DNA of 64,000 nt, taken from positions 1-64,000 of IMG/VR virus record IMGVR_UViG_3300006921_000009; one strand, written 5' to 3'. Shown piece by piece: positions 35,084 through 42,234 of the stretch. Made by a program: the position numbers and the translations under genes. The stretch comes from a virus. The stretch's first letter is position 1. Each line of letters opens with the position of its first letter. Below the pieces are notes generated by a model. It was not told the DNA's origin. It made no database searches and saw nothing but the letters and a program-made list of their open reading frames with translations.

Positions 35084-35521
35084 TTATGCTTCCTCTGATA
35101 TAGTATCAAGACGAGCAATACGTTCGTTAATTTGAGCTGTTTCTTCTGCAAGAGACTCCTCATATGCTGTAACAATAGTAGCACGTTTTTCTACAAGAGT
35201 TTGAACATTAGCCTTTGCTAATTCAATTCCTCTCCAGTAAGAAGGTACTAATAAATCAATGTCAGCGTTAGACGCTACATCTGCTACATTAACGTTTAAG
35301 AACGCGGCATCAACTGCATCCTGTGCATCTGCTTCTGCTTCTGTTAAATCTTCTATAGAACGGTTATAGTTAAATTCTAATAACTCTACTCTTTTGTTAA
35401 GAGTTTCTATCTCACGTGCAAGGTTTTTACGTACTTTCGCAAAGAAAGTTTCTAATTTACCTGCATCTCCAAGCTCATTGTGAGCTACAATTTTGTTAAT
35501 TAAATTAAATTCTGAATTCAT
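35084..35521 (-). CDS. Coiled-coil protein of unknown function
   Basis: A 145-aa, strongly helical and acidic protein with heptad-like leucine/valine spacing (LAREIETLNKRVELLEFNYN, later EESLAEETAQINERIARLDT) separated by an alanine/aspartate-rich loop. The pattern indicates a coiled-coil hairpin that would form oligomers. No known family. It is 19 bases from the next upstream gene and is the last gene of that transcription unit. Confidence 0.7.
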   Translation of the reverse strand: MNSEFNLINKIVAHNELGDAGKLETFFAKVRKNLAREIETLNKRVELLEFNYNRSIEDLTEAEADAQDAVDAAFLNVNVADVASNADIDLLVPSYWRGIELAKANVQTLVEKRATIVTAYEESLAEETAQINERIARLDTISEEA

Positions 35522-35540
35522 GTTGTTTGTTTTTGTTTTA

Positions 35541-36272
35541 TTAATAAATCGTTAACTTCTCTATTTTTAAGCTATCTAAATCTGTACTGTTATATAGCAT
35601 TTCTTTTGGTGATAAGTTTTTATTGACAACTACGTTATCCCCGTGTCTAGCATCTATTGTAATTACACTATTACGTCGTACAGCGCATTCTCTCTTTAAT
35701 AGATTAATTAGAGCATCAGTACTTTCTCCGTACTCATCATTTTCTAAATAATAACCTTGATAATCTTCTGTTATATGCATAACTACTGCTTCAGGTGTAT
35801 TACTTTCTACAAAAGAATCTATATCTACAGGTGCTATACCTAAAAGATCATAAATATAATCCCAACACTCTAATGTTGCAGATTCAGGTATTATCATCCC
35901 ATCAGTAACCTTGTAGTTAATAGAAGCCTCATCTGTTACAAAACTTACGTAGCTACCTACTTTGTAGATTCTATCGTACTCTTCTTCCTCTTCTTCTTCA
36001 GGATATGCTATACTCATATACTCATTAGCAGCTTCCTGCGCCTCCTCAAGTGTAGTAAACAAAGCTATACTATCGTCATCTTCTTTATAACCTATCTCAA
36101 AAAACAGCTCATAGTCTTCATCTAAATACAAGACGTTAGTCTCAGTGTTATAGTCATATACATAATAGATCTCTCCTACTAAAAAATGTTGATTGTTTCC
36201 TCTTGTAAACACAAGATAGTTATTTAATGCTAAATCTATATCATGTTCTAAACTGGTAAATTCTACTCTCAT
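35541..36272 (-). CDS. Acidic unknown protein with glutamate run
   Basis: A 243-aa, very acidic protein. It contains a run of seven glutamates near residue 97 (YPEEEEEEEYDRIYKVG), many tyrosines and short strand-like segments. No enzyme motif is visible. Composition resembles acidic phage proteins that mimic DNA or bind basic host proteins, but I see nothing to identify the target. Confidence 0.7.
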   Translation of the reverse strand: MRVEFTSLEHDIDLALNNYLVFTRGNNQHFLVGEIYYVYDYNTETNVLYLDEDYELFFEIGYKEDDDSIALFTTLEEAQEAANEYMSIAYPEEEEEEEYDRIYKVGSYVSFVTDEASINYKVTDGMIIPESATLECWDYIYDLLGIAPVDIDSFVESNTPEAVVMHITEDYQGYYLENDEYGESTDALINLLKRECAVRRNSVITIDARHGDNVVVNKNLSPKEMLYNSTDLDSLKIEKLTIY

Positions 36273-36382
36273 TTTCTTGTTTAATTTGGTTTAATTAATG
36301 CAAATAAAATTACAAAGCGCAGTAGTCTACTGATTCCCTAAAGGAACAAACTATTTAATTTATCGCTGGTAATTTTAATGTT

Positions 36383-36658
36383 TTAGAATTGAGATACTAA
36401 GTACAATGTACCTAATAGAGCAAGAACAGCACCTACACTAGCCATAACGTTACGTTTTGCTGGTGTTTTACGTTCTGCACAACAATCTTTTGCTTCCTCA
36501 CGATTTAACTCTTGTCTGGCAATAAAGTCAGCCATTTCATCACAAGCGTAATGTACAGCTGTTGTGTTGTTACTCTTACGTCCCATTGCAGTTAATCTAT
36601 CTTTGATAATCTCCAAAGACTCCTGTGACGGTGTGTAAATTCTTCTTTTGTTTTGCAT
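36383..36658 (-). CDS. C-terminally membrane-anchored small protein
   Basis: A 91-aa protein with a basic helical N-terminus (IIKDRLTAMGRKSNN), a CC pair in KDCCAERKTP, and one C-terminal hydrophobic segment (VMASVGAVLALLGTLYLVSQF), the topology of a tail-anchored cytosolic protein. The N-terminal part resembles small DNA- or RNA-binding helical bundles. No family. Precedes the exported protein at 36677 in the genome but is downstream in transcription. Confidence 0.65.
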   Translation of the reverse strand: MQNKRRIYTPSQESLEIIKDRLTAMGRKSNNTTAVHYACDEMADFIARQELNREEAKDCCAERKTPAKRNVMASVGAVLALLGTLYLVSQF

Positions 36659-36676
36659 TCTATATTTATTTGTGGA

Positions 36677-37150
36677 TTACTGTTTAATTAGGTACATTAA
36701 ATTACCTGTAAGTTGTGTGAACGTATCTGCTGTAAAATTTGTTACTGTTATACAGGCAGGTCCACCGTACCAGAATATGAACTCTATTTCACAATCTGTG
36801 TCTAAACTATAAGTATTAAATTGGTACCCTACTACTTCTCCTATTTTATTAACTACAGGCTTACTGTAGCTTACTAAATAAAAAAGATGGTTTACACATT
36901 TATAGTCTTTATTAAAGTCCATTTGCATAATGTAGGATATACCTTTATCTTCTACTATAGAAAAAGTAGTTGGTCCCTCTACGAGGACATCTAATAGCAA
37001 ATTCTCTGCTATTCTATGATCTAAATTTTCTGATTCTGTAATTTGATACTGTGTAAATTGTACTTGTCCATACAAATTGTTGTTTGCACAAAGCATTAGT
37101 ATAAAACTTCCCGCAAGGAAAAGTAATAATTTAAATGTTGATTCTTTCAT
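36677..37150 (-). CDS. Exported protein of unknown function
   Basis: A 157-aa protein with a clear signal peptide (basic start, FKLLLFLAGSFILMLC, cleavage probably after YGQ near residue 29). The mature part is beta-like with aromatic residues and three cysteines (YKCVNH, LDTDCEIEF, PACITV), consistent with a small exported domain possibly stabilised by a disulfide. One of a group of exported proteins encoded on this strand. Role unknown. Confidence 0.75.
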   Translation of the reverse strand: MKESTFKLLLFLAGSFILMLCANNNLYGQVQFTQYQITESENLDHRIAENLLLDVLVEGPTTFSIVEDKGISYIMQMDFNKDYKCVNHLFYLVSYSKPVVNKIGEVVGYQFNTYSLDTDCEIEFIFWYGGPACITVTNFTADTFTQLTGNLMYLIKQ

Positions 37151-37195
37151 AATCTTTCTTTTAATGATTAATAATTAATTGATGATATAATAGCC

Positions 37196-37372
37196 TTGAG
37201 AGTTACTGATTAGCTAGAAATTTCAATGTTATAGCGAGTATGGGTCTGATCCTATCCTACAAACACTAAAGCTGGGCAAGCCCATCTGCAGTTCTACTTT
37301 AGCATAAGAGTTTAGCGATACTCCGATCACTGACTTCTCCATTCTACCGTTACTAGTAATAGTAACTCTCAA
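37196..37372 (-). ncRNA. Large closed RNA-like structure with 12-base outer stem
   Basis: TTGAGAGTTACT (37196-37207) pairs perfectly with AGTAACTCTCAA (37361-37372). Nested inside are GAGTAT/ATACTC, CTAAAG/CTTTAG, TGGG/CCCA, and GTTACT/AGTAAC near one end. A 12-base perfect match over 150 bases is unlikely by chance in this composition. Transcribed on the minus strand it would form a multi-branched RNA. It could also be a recombination or replication site. Confidence 0.5.
37229..37342 (-). CDS. Possible 37-aa protein inside the structured element
   Basis: A frame reading MEKSVIGVSLNSYAKVELQM and continuing GLPSFSVCRIGSDPYSL. Composition is protein-like. It lies entirely inside the inverted repeat, so the region may be both coding and structured, or only one of them. 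Weak evidence. Confidence 0.3.
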   Translation of the reverse strand: MEKSVIGVSLNSYAKVELQMGLPSFSVCRIGSDPYSL

Positions 37373-37500
37373 TATTTTAATTCTAAGGTTTAATAAAAAT
37401 AGAGTATATAATAGTAATCTGCCCTTTCTAGGATAGATTAAAAATTACTGTGTCCTGTTCAACTCCACTGTAGAAATTGAATCAGTTATCCTCTATACGA

Positions 37501-37530
37501 ACTCTTGGGTTAGTGCACTAACTCTTGGGT
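37501..37530. repeat. Palindrome flanked by direct repeats (operator-like)
   Basis: ACTCTTGGGT occurs at 37501-37510 and again at 37521-37530. Between them GTTAGTGCACTAAC (37509-37522) is a perfect 14-base palindrome. This arrangement looks like a binding site for a dimeric DNA-binding protein or an RNA hairpin. It lies downstream of the 37560 gene on the minus strand. Confidence 0.5.
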
Positions 37531-37559
37531 CCTCACATGCAGTGTTTTAGCCGGTGATA

Positions 37560-37781
37560 CTAAAGGAGATCTTTGTTATCCTTTATTCCTTTGGCTGAGG
37601 TCATATGTTTAACCTGGTCTTTTAATTCTTTACCAATTACATTTCTCCAGTATCCTTCTCCAAATAGAGATTGCTTACCTGATTCTGTAACGGCTTTAAT
37701 TTGGTCTTCTAATACTTCTACGTGGGCATCAATTGCATCTATTAAAAATGCAAGTTCAAACCCGTTAAATTTACTCCTCAT
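37560..37781 (-). CDS. Small helical protein of unknown function
   Basis: A 73-aa helical protein (FELAFLIDAIDAHVEVLEDQ, then GKELKDQVKHMTSAKG). The start overlaps the upstream gene by 11 bases. No motif recognised. Confidence 0.6.
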   Translation of the reverse strand: MRSKFNGFELAFLIDAIDAHVEVLEDQIKAVTESGKQSLFGEGYWRNVIGKELKDQVKHMTSAKGIKDNKDLL

Positions 37782-38070
37782 TTCCTAAAGTTTTAAATAA
37801 TTCATTCATAAGGTCGTCTGCGTGTATTGCATAACTTTCTCCTATAAAATCTACTTCGTGTTCTAAATACTCATATTTACTATGCTCGTTAGATTGTTTT
37901 TCTACTAATTTAATTAGTACCTCTATTAGTACGTCTTTATTAGTATACATAACCATATCCATACTCGCATTTTCTATTACAAATACTTGTCCACCTTTTG
38001 GTTTCCAATATGGTGTATCTGTATCTGAGTAGTTTTCATAATACTGTGCTGTTATTCTAATATCTGCCAT
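37771..38070 (-). CDS. Small unknown protein
   Basis: A 99-aa protein beginning MADIRITAQYYENYSDTDTP, with a beta-strand-rich first half (GGQVFVIENASMDMVMYT) and an acidic helical second half. Resembles small early proteins seen in diverse phages but I cannot give a family. Overlaps the next gene by 11 bases. Confidence 0.65.
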   Translation of the reverse strand: MADIRITAQYYENYSDTDTPYWKPKGGQVFVIENASMDMVMYTNKDVLIEVLIKLVEKQSNEHSKYEYLEHEVDFIGESYAIHADDLMNELFKTLGNEE

Positions 38071-38147
38071 ATGTTTTAAATTAAACCCCCAGGATAAAAC
38101 ATCCCAGGGCTAATATGAATAATATGACTTGGATAGTATCTAATACT

Positions 38148-38309
38148 CTACTCCACGTCATCTAGTAAACTTTGTATTGTTTCTATGTTAGCCATAGAAC
38201 ATCTGATACTATCAGTGTCTGGCTCCCATATCTGTTTCTCTAATAGGTTAAAGTCTTCGTGTAATTGACTCAACCTAAAAAGAATCTCGTCTTTTACTGC
38301 TTCTTCCAT
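38148..38309 (-). CDS. 53-aa acidic helical protein
   Basis: A short frame (MEEAVKDEILFRLSQLHEDF onward to SLLDDVE), acidic and helical. Preceded by a TTTAACAACAAA-type leader. Between its stop and the next gene start lies a direct repeat of CCTGGG/CCTGGGG (about 38088-38108). Function unknown. Confidence 0.55.
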   Translation of the reverse strand: MEEAVKDEILFRLSQLHEDFNLLEKQIWEPDTDSIRCSMANIETIQSLLDDVE

Positions 38310-38628
38310 TTTGTTGTTAAATTTTAGTTAATTATTTGTTTATTAGCACCATTGAGTTGCCAATGGTCACGATATAATCCAATATCTTGCTGTAAACTCC
38401 TAAGTGTATTCCTCCAACATATTACAATACAGTTGGTACACTTGATAGATTTAATTTATTTATATTCTATCTTTATTGTGCAAATACAAGCTAACTAACA
38501 ACTAAGTTGCGTTAGGATGTAAAATACAAGGACAGAGGTTTATCCTATATTACGAAGGCTTTGTTTATTAATGCACTTAAGCACTCTGGAATAATTTAAA
38601 CGGGTTTCCAGATTTAATTCCGTACCTA
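38310..38628. other. 319-base gap without a gene
   Basis: No frame of credible length on either strand. It holds a 6-base stem CCATTG/CAATGG (about 38350-38367) and A/T-rich sequence. I see no promoter of the host type on the minus strand. Possibly a leader or a structured RNA. Confidence 0.45.
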
Positions 38629-38790
38629 TTACGTTATTTTTATAGTTACACAGAATATTAGAAATTTCAAATGAAACATCTTATAAGTATTAGCATTTAA
38701 CTTTACACTATGCCATACTATACTAGGAGTTAAATGTATTAATTTAACTTTAGTTTTAGGTTTATATGTTACGTTAAATTTTATAGTCAT
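38629..38790 (-). CDS. 53-aa basic protein
   Basis: Starts MTIKFNVTYKPKTKVKLIHL, preceded by GAAAGGAAATT, one of the few good ribosome-binding sites here; that is why I chose this ATG over one at 38853, which would overlap the upstream gene by 46 bases. Basic, beta-rich, with a hydrophobic end. Function unknown. Confidence 0.55.
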   Translation of the reverse strand: MTIKFNVTYKPKTKVKLIHLTPSIVWHSVKLNANTYKMFHLKFLIFCVTIKIT

Positions 38791-38807
38791 AATTTCCTTT
38801 CTATAGT

Positions 38808-39164
38808 TTATAATTCTGCGGTAAATGAACAGTATCCTGTTTCTCGAAGACAATCTAAGATTTTCTTACCTAAGTTATAATCAGCGTAATCACTCATATC
38901 CTTCGCAGTTATACCTGCTTCTTCTGCGTCTTCATTTTTATAAGTAGCTTTTCCTAAAGAATTAAAAAATGAGTCTACTTTATCATAAGATTCTTTGATA
39001 GTAGCAAGTTCTGATTCTATACCTTCAGCGTGCTCTTCCTCATCAAAATAATATTCAACAAGTTCTGGTACGTGACCTTCAGCTCCAAATCTATCTGCTG
39101 CTGTGCTACTTTGTACTGCGAACATAAACTTTCCTTCTATGTCTCCATTATAATATCTTCCCAT
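38808..39164 (-). CDS. Unknown acidic phage protein starting MGRYYNGDIEGKF
   Basis: A 118-aa acidic protein. The N-terminal segment GRYYNGDIEGKFMFAVQSS resembles a start I associate with a widespread small phage protein, but I cannot name it. The remainder is helical (EEEHAEGIESELATIKESYD). No motif for activity. Confidence 0.65.
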   Translation of the reverse strand: MGRYYNGDIEGKFMFAVQSSTAADRFGAEGHVPELVEYYFDEEEHAEGIESELATIKESYDKVDSFFNSLGKATYKNEDAEEAGITAKDMSDYADYNLGKKILDCLRETGYCSFTAEL

Positions 39165-39182
39165 CTTTTTCTTTGTTTTAAG

Positions 39183-39473
39183 TTAATAATTACTTTCTTG
39201 TTGTATTAGAATGTACTCTTTAATATATTCTACTACTGCTTTATGTGTATCTCTTATAGACCTTGTAAACAAAGCTTTTTCAATACTTTCTACAGGTTCA
39301 AATTGTATGTGGTCAATATCTTCTATTACGGGCATCAACCAATCCCACGATTGGTGGAATTTTAGTTCATCAAAAGTATTGTCATTTAGACCTAACACTC
39401 CTTTATTGTCGTACCAACCAATATCAGTTAGTTGCATATCCATAAACTCCGCTATTAATTTGTTTTCTTCCAT
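39183..39473 (-). CDS. Tandem paralogue A of a small phage protein
   Basis: A 96-aa protein starting MEENKLIAEFMDMQ, with a central SWDWLMPVIEDI motif and an acidic helical tail ending EYIKEYILIQQ. The same start (MESNKLIADFME) and central SWAWLMPVV motif occur in the gene just upstream (39424-39774), so the two arose by duplication. They overlap by 50 bases. Small proteins with this W-x-W-L-M-P pattern are common in phages of this host group; function unknown. Confidence 0.7.
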   Translation of the reverse strand: MEENKLIAEFMDMQLTDIGWYDNKGVLGLNDNTFDELKFHQSWDWLMPVIEDIDHIQFEPVESIEKALFTRSIRDTHKAVVEYIKEYILIQQESNY

Positions 39474-39774
39474 CTGTTCTATTGTTGTATTCTTTTATAA
39501 ATTCTACTATTGCTTGGTATATTACATCTATAGGCACGACGTTTTGTATGCTATAAAAATCCTTAATCATCTCACTATCATTAGAAATGTCAAGGCATTT
39601 TTGTACTACGGGCATCAACCAAGCCCAAGAATATTTATATTGCATATCACTAGGAGTAGTTGGAGTAGCTACTTTTGGATGTTTATACCCTTCAGTAAAA
39701 TATCCATATGCTGCAATACTGCAAGGTACTTTTGGTAACTCCATAAAGTCTGCTATTAATTTGTTACTTTCCAT
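39424..39774 (-). CDS. Tandem paralogue B of a small phage protein
   Basis: A 116-aa protein, longer than its paralogue because of an insertion (GYFTEGYKHPKVATPTT, residues 24-40) and a C-terminal extension (NRTDGRKQINSGVYGYATN) that runs over the start of the next gene. The shared NKLIADFM and SWAWLMPVV motifs identify the pair. The extension may be a read-through product of the duplication. Confidence 0.7.
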   Translation of the reverse strand: MESNKLIADFMELPKVPCSIAAYGYFTEGYKHPKVATPTTPSDMQYKYSWAWLMPVVQKCLDISNDSEMIKDFYSIQNVVPIDVIYQAIVEFIKEYNNRTDGRKQINSGVYGYATN

Positions 39775-39807
39775 CTGCGTATACAGTTTGTTTGGTTTAA
39801 TTTAAAA

Positions 39808-39838
39808 AGGGTAGTGAGAGGTTTTCTGTCACTACCCT
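39808..39838 (-). terminator. Strong terminator after the T9SS-sorted protein gene
   Basis: AGGGTAGTGA (39808-39817) pairs perfectly with TCACTACCCT (39829-39838) over 10 bases with an 11-base loop; on the minus strand U5 follows. It isolates the T9SS gene from the small genes downstream. Confidence 0.8.
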
Positions 39839-39846
39839 AATATTAA

Positions 39847-41202
39847 TTATTTTACAACTACAAACTTCTCTGATACACCATTAGCGTATACTTTAATAAG
39901 CATAACGTTTTTTGGTAAATTATCAGTTGGAATCAATTGTCCCATTGTATTGTAAACTTTGAATGGTCCTTGACCTATAGTAATTTCCTCTTCTTCAATA
40001 CCTGCACAATCTTGTACATCTATGTAGACTGTCAAAAACTCTGTACATCCATTAGTCATAGCTAATTCCAAAACGAATTGCGTATCTTCAGTATATGTAG
40101 AGTCTCCAAAGACTACTTCAAAACAATCAGTAACAGATTCTTGAGTGTAAACATTATCATTAATTGTTAAATCTAACGTTACAATAGAATCACATCCTGC
40201 TGCATTTGTTGTAGTATAAGTTGTAGTGTCATTGGATGCTGTATAAGTAATTCCATCAATCCAAGTATATTCTCCACAAGCCGTAACTACATCTATTGAT
40301 GTTGTTGAATTGTTGATAGTTAAATCCAAAAGGATTATTGAATCACAACCCGCAGCATTTGTAGTTGTCCATTCTACTTGGTCAGTTGAAGCAGTATAAG
40401 TGTTTCCATCTACCCAAGTAAAAGAATCACAAGCTTCCTGTACATCTATAGAATAAGTATTCGTACACGGTTCAGCACAAGTTAAAGAGATAGCAAAGTC
40501 TCCTTGAGCAATACCATATCCACCAACTGAAATCTTATATTCAGCACCAGCTGTAGTAGGCATTGTAAGTTGAGAACTACTTGTCCCACAGGCAGTAAAG
40601 TTATCATCATTAGCTGCAACTTGATTTCCCGCACAAGCATCATATACTCTTAAATAAGTATCAAAAGATGACCCGCATAAAGAAACAGTAGCTTCAGTAC
40701 CAGTTCCTATGAAAGAGTACCAAACGTCTTCCCCGGAGTTAGTACTAGAACCCCCAAAACCAGAAGCAGTAGCATTGAATGTAGTTCCTGTTTCAGAATC
40801 TCCACATTCAAGAAGAATAGCATCTGTACAGTTATCATTTGCAGGTGCAGGAGTTCCTATACATCCGTAACCGAATGTGTTTGAGTTATCTGCTCCTGAA
40901 GTTAATTCAGTACCGTCACTTGCTAATGCAATAGACCAAGAATTCTCATAAGAATAAGACCCAGCAGTATAAATTACATCTATACATCCTGACAAATCAA
41001 AACATAAGTCATAAGTAACACTTTCTGTGCCATTTCCTGGGACCCAAAGACCAATTCCGTCGTAATCTACACCATCTATTGTTAAAGAACCTCCGTTCCA
41101 CGTATCTCCGTATGAATCAGTTAAAGTTAGGGTTACATCAGTACATTGGCTGTAAGATGCAGAGCTCAGCATTAGAGCTATTGCTATAATTGTTGTTTTC
41201 AT
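39847..41202 (-). CDS. Secreted multidomain protein with Type IX secretion sorting domain
   Basis: A 451-aa protein with a signal peptide (MKTTIIAIALMLSSASYS) and a C-terminal domain of about 40 residues with the T9SS type A pattern: FKVYNTMGQLIPTDNLPKN, then VMLIKVYANGVSEKFVVVK. Between them: a beta-rich region (20-115), a pre-peptidase-C-like domain (about 120-245, with SGEDVWYSF and GSSFDTYLRVYDAC), and two tandem repeats (about 250-345) sharing TYTAS and TTTNAAGCDSI blocks, with regular cysteines. In Bacteroidota such a tail sends proteins through the Type IX system to the cell surface or medium. A phage gene with this tail is remarkable: the host would export it. Role could be adhesion, receptor masking or population-level signalling. 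Followed by a strong terminator. Confidence 0.85.
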   Translation of the reverse strand: MKTTIIAIALMLSSASYSQCTDVTLTLTDSYGDTWNGGSLTIDGVDYDGIGLWVPGNGTESVTYDLCFDLSGCIDVIYTAGSYSYENSWSIALASDGTELTSGADNSNTFGYGCIGTPAPANDNCTDAILLECGDSETGTTFNATASGFGGSSTNSGEDVWYSFIGTGTEATVSLCGSSFDTYLRVYDACAGNQVAANDDNFTACGTSSSQLTMPTTAGAEYKISVGGYGIAQGDFAISLTCAEPCTNTYSIDVQEACDSFTWVDGNTYTASTDQVEWTTTNAAGCDSIILLDLTINNSTTSIDVVTACGEYTWIDGITYTASNDTTTYTTTNAAGCDSIVTLDLTINDNVYTQESVTDCFEVVFGDSTYTEDTQFVLELAMTNGCTEFLTVYIDVQDCAGIEEEEITIGQGPFKVYNTMGQLIPTDNLPKNVMLIKVYANGVSEKFVVVK

Positions 41203-41223
41203 ATTTATTTGTGTTTATTGGTT

Positions 41224-41318
41224 ACAAATTAAAAAGCATCCATCCGGTGTCACTTGGTTAAGATTCTCTATGCAAATCTGTGGGCGGTTTTATTCCCATC
41301 TTTAGGATGCTTATTTGT
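41224..41318 (-). ncRNA. Cloverleaf-like leader structure before the T9SS gene
   Basis: AAGCATCC (41234-41241) pairs perfectly with GGATGCTT (41305-41312); an outer ACAAAT/ATTTGT pair (41224-41229 with 41313-41318) extends it. Inside are AGATT/AATCT (41261-41279) and TGGG/CCCA (41281-41298). It occupies the leader between the 41333 and T9SS genes. No tRNA identity: no T-loop consensus. Possible regulatory RNA. Confidence 0.5.
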
Positions 41319-41332
41319 GAGTGTTAGGTATA

Positions 41333-41572
41333 TTACCTTACTTTGATTCTGTAAACTTTCAGGCACTTGCTTTTTCTAACACCGTGCTTTCTGTTGAATC
41401 TTCGTCTTCTTCTTTTGTGTTTATCTTGGTTAATCTCAGTAGCCAGTGTGCTATTCTGTAGATCAACGTCCGATACTTCCGTTGTAGATGCATTAACATT
41501 ACAACAGTAAAAGATAGTAAATAGTATTACCATCATTATGAGCCTTACAGCTCCCATATTTCTTATAATCAT
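41333..41572 (-). CDS. Small secreted basic protein
   Basis: I chose the ATG at 41572 (MIIRNMGAVRLIMMVILFTI), giving 79 aa, because the upstream ATG at 41614 lies inside the preceding lipoprotein gene. A hydrophobic signal segment ends near CCNVNAS. The mature part is acidic then highly basic (KHKRRRRRFNRKHGVRKSK), with a Cys. A cationic exported peptide could bind LPS, nucleic acid or phage neighbours; unproven. It may be proteolysed or a bacteriocin-like product. Confidence 0.6.
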   Translation of the reverse strand: MIIRNMGAVRLIMMVILFTIFYCCNVNASTTEVSDVDLQNSTLATEINQDKHKRRRRRFNRKHGVRKSKCLKVYRIKVR

Positions 41573-41582
41573 AATACTTAGT

Positions 41583-41921
41583 TTATTTAGTAAATAGTAA
41601 TTCGCTTTCTCCATTCATAATTAATGTATTACCATTATTAGCTAAATAAAATCCATAAGCGTCCGAATTGTTTAGTAGAGCAGTATTATTAGTAGTCCAC
41701 GTTATCTCTGAATACACACCATTGTTGGTAAGTTTGTTATCAGATATATTGTACTGCAAGCTGCTCCAACTTGGTACATTTCCGTCTACTGTATTTAACA
41801 CCCAATCTCCATCAAATGTAGTAACATTTAACTGGACAGGTGCTGTTGGTTTAATATCTTCCTTTCTACAAGATGTAGCAAGTACGATAAGCATCATTGA
41901 TGCAATTAAAGTTTTAGTCAT
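41583..41921 (-). CDS. Lipocalin-like lipoprotein with surface-export signal
   Basis: A 112-aa lipoprotein: MTKTLIASMMLIVLATS then Cys18, followed by RKED. C-R-K-E-D fits the X-K-(D/E)2 lipoprotein export signal reported for surface-exposed lipoproteins of Capnocytophaga, so it may reach the outer face of the host outer membrane. The mature domain begins GDWVLNTVDGNV (about residue 40), the G-x-W lipocalin start, and ends in strands. Related to lipoproteins at 14678 and 42235. A receptor-blocking or superinfection-exclusion role is inferred. Confidence 0.8.
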   Translation of the reverse strand: MTKTLIASMMLIVLATSCRKEDIKPTAPVQLNVTTFDGDWVLNTVDGNVPSWSSLQYNISDNKLTNNGVYSEITWTTNNTALLNNSDAYGFYLANNGNTLIMNGESELLFTK

Positions 41922-41946
41922 TGTGATGAATTTAAAGGTTAAAGTA

Positions 41947-41969
41947 AGGGGAAGAACTATTCCTCCCCT
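41947..41969 (-). terminator. Weak terminator-like hairpin upstream of the 41583 lipoprotein
   Basis: AGGGG (41947-41951) pairs with CCCCT (41965-41969), with additional GAA/TTC pairing inside. No U-run follows on the minus strand. It lies in the gap between the 42034 gene stop and the lipoprotein start. Confidence 0.4.
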
Positions 41970-42033
41970 ATAATGTTACTCTGTACACATACCTATTAGG
42001 CATATACATAAAGCTGTAATTGTAATAATCATT

Positions 42034-42213
42034 CTATTTAGTTTCTACCTTATCTAATGATAATACAGGTAATTTGTAGACACGAACCTTACGAGTATAT
42101 CCTGGGTTACGTTGTCCAAATTGGTCTATAGCTTTGTCTGATGACTCTGCTAATACTCTGTCTCTCACGAATTGACCTCTGTCATTCGTTGCTATTACTT
42201 TGTATACTGGCAT
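42034..42213 (-). CDS. 59-aa small protein with basic/beta pattern
   Basis: Frame reading MPVYKVIATNDRGQFVRDRV then helical and ending KVRVYKLPVLSLDKVETK. It is a plausible small folded protein with beta-helix-beta layout, between the two lipoprotein genes. Function unknown. Confidence 0.6.
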   Translation of the reverse strand: MPVYKVIATNDRGQFVRDRVLAESSDKAIDQFGQRNPGYTRKVRVYKLPVLSLDKVETK

Positions 42214-42234
42214 CTCTTCAGTTTTAAATTAATA

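Larger units (their letters stand above)
37151..37559. other. 409-base gene-poor gap with structured elements
   Basis: No gene longer than 37 codons is found. It holds a 12-base perfect inverted repeat (37196-37207 with 37361-37372) around a possible 37-aa frame, and a palindrome flanked by direct repeats (37501-37530). The rest is A/T-rich without recognised features. Confidence 0.6.

Noticed and set aside
39211-39738. 175-aa plus-strand frame
   Set aside because: Antisense to the tandem paralogue pair, with Ser/Cys/Ile shadow composition; the minus-strand genes have coherent motifs.
41981-42032. 18-aa hydrophobic minus-strand frame (MIITITALCICLIGMCTE)
   Set aside because: Too short to support without expression data, though it resembles a micro membrane peptide.
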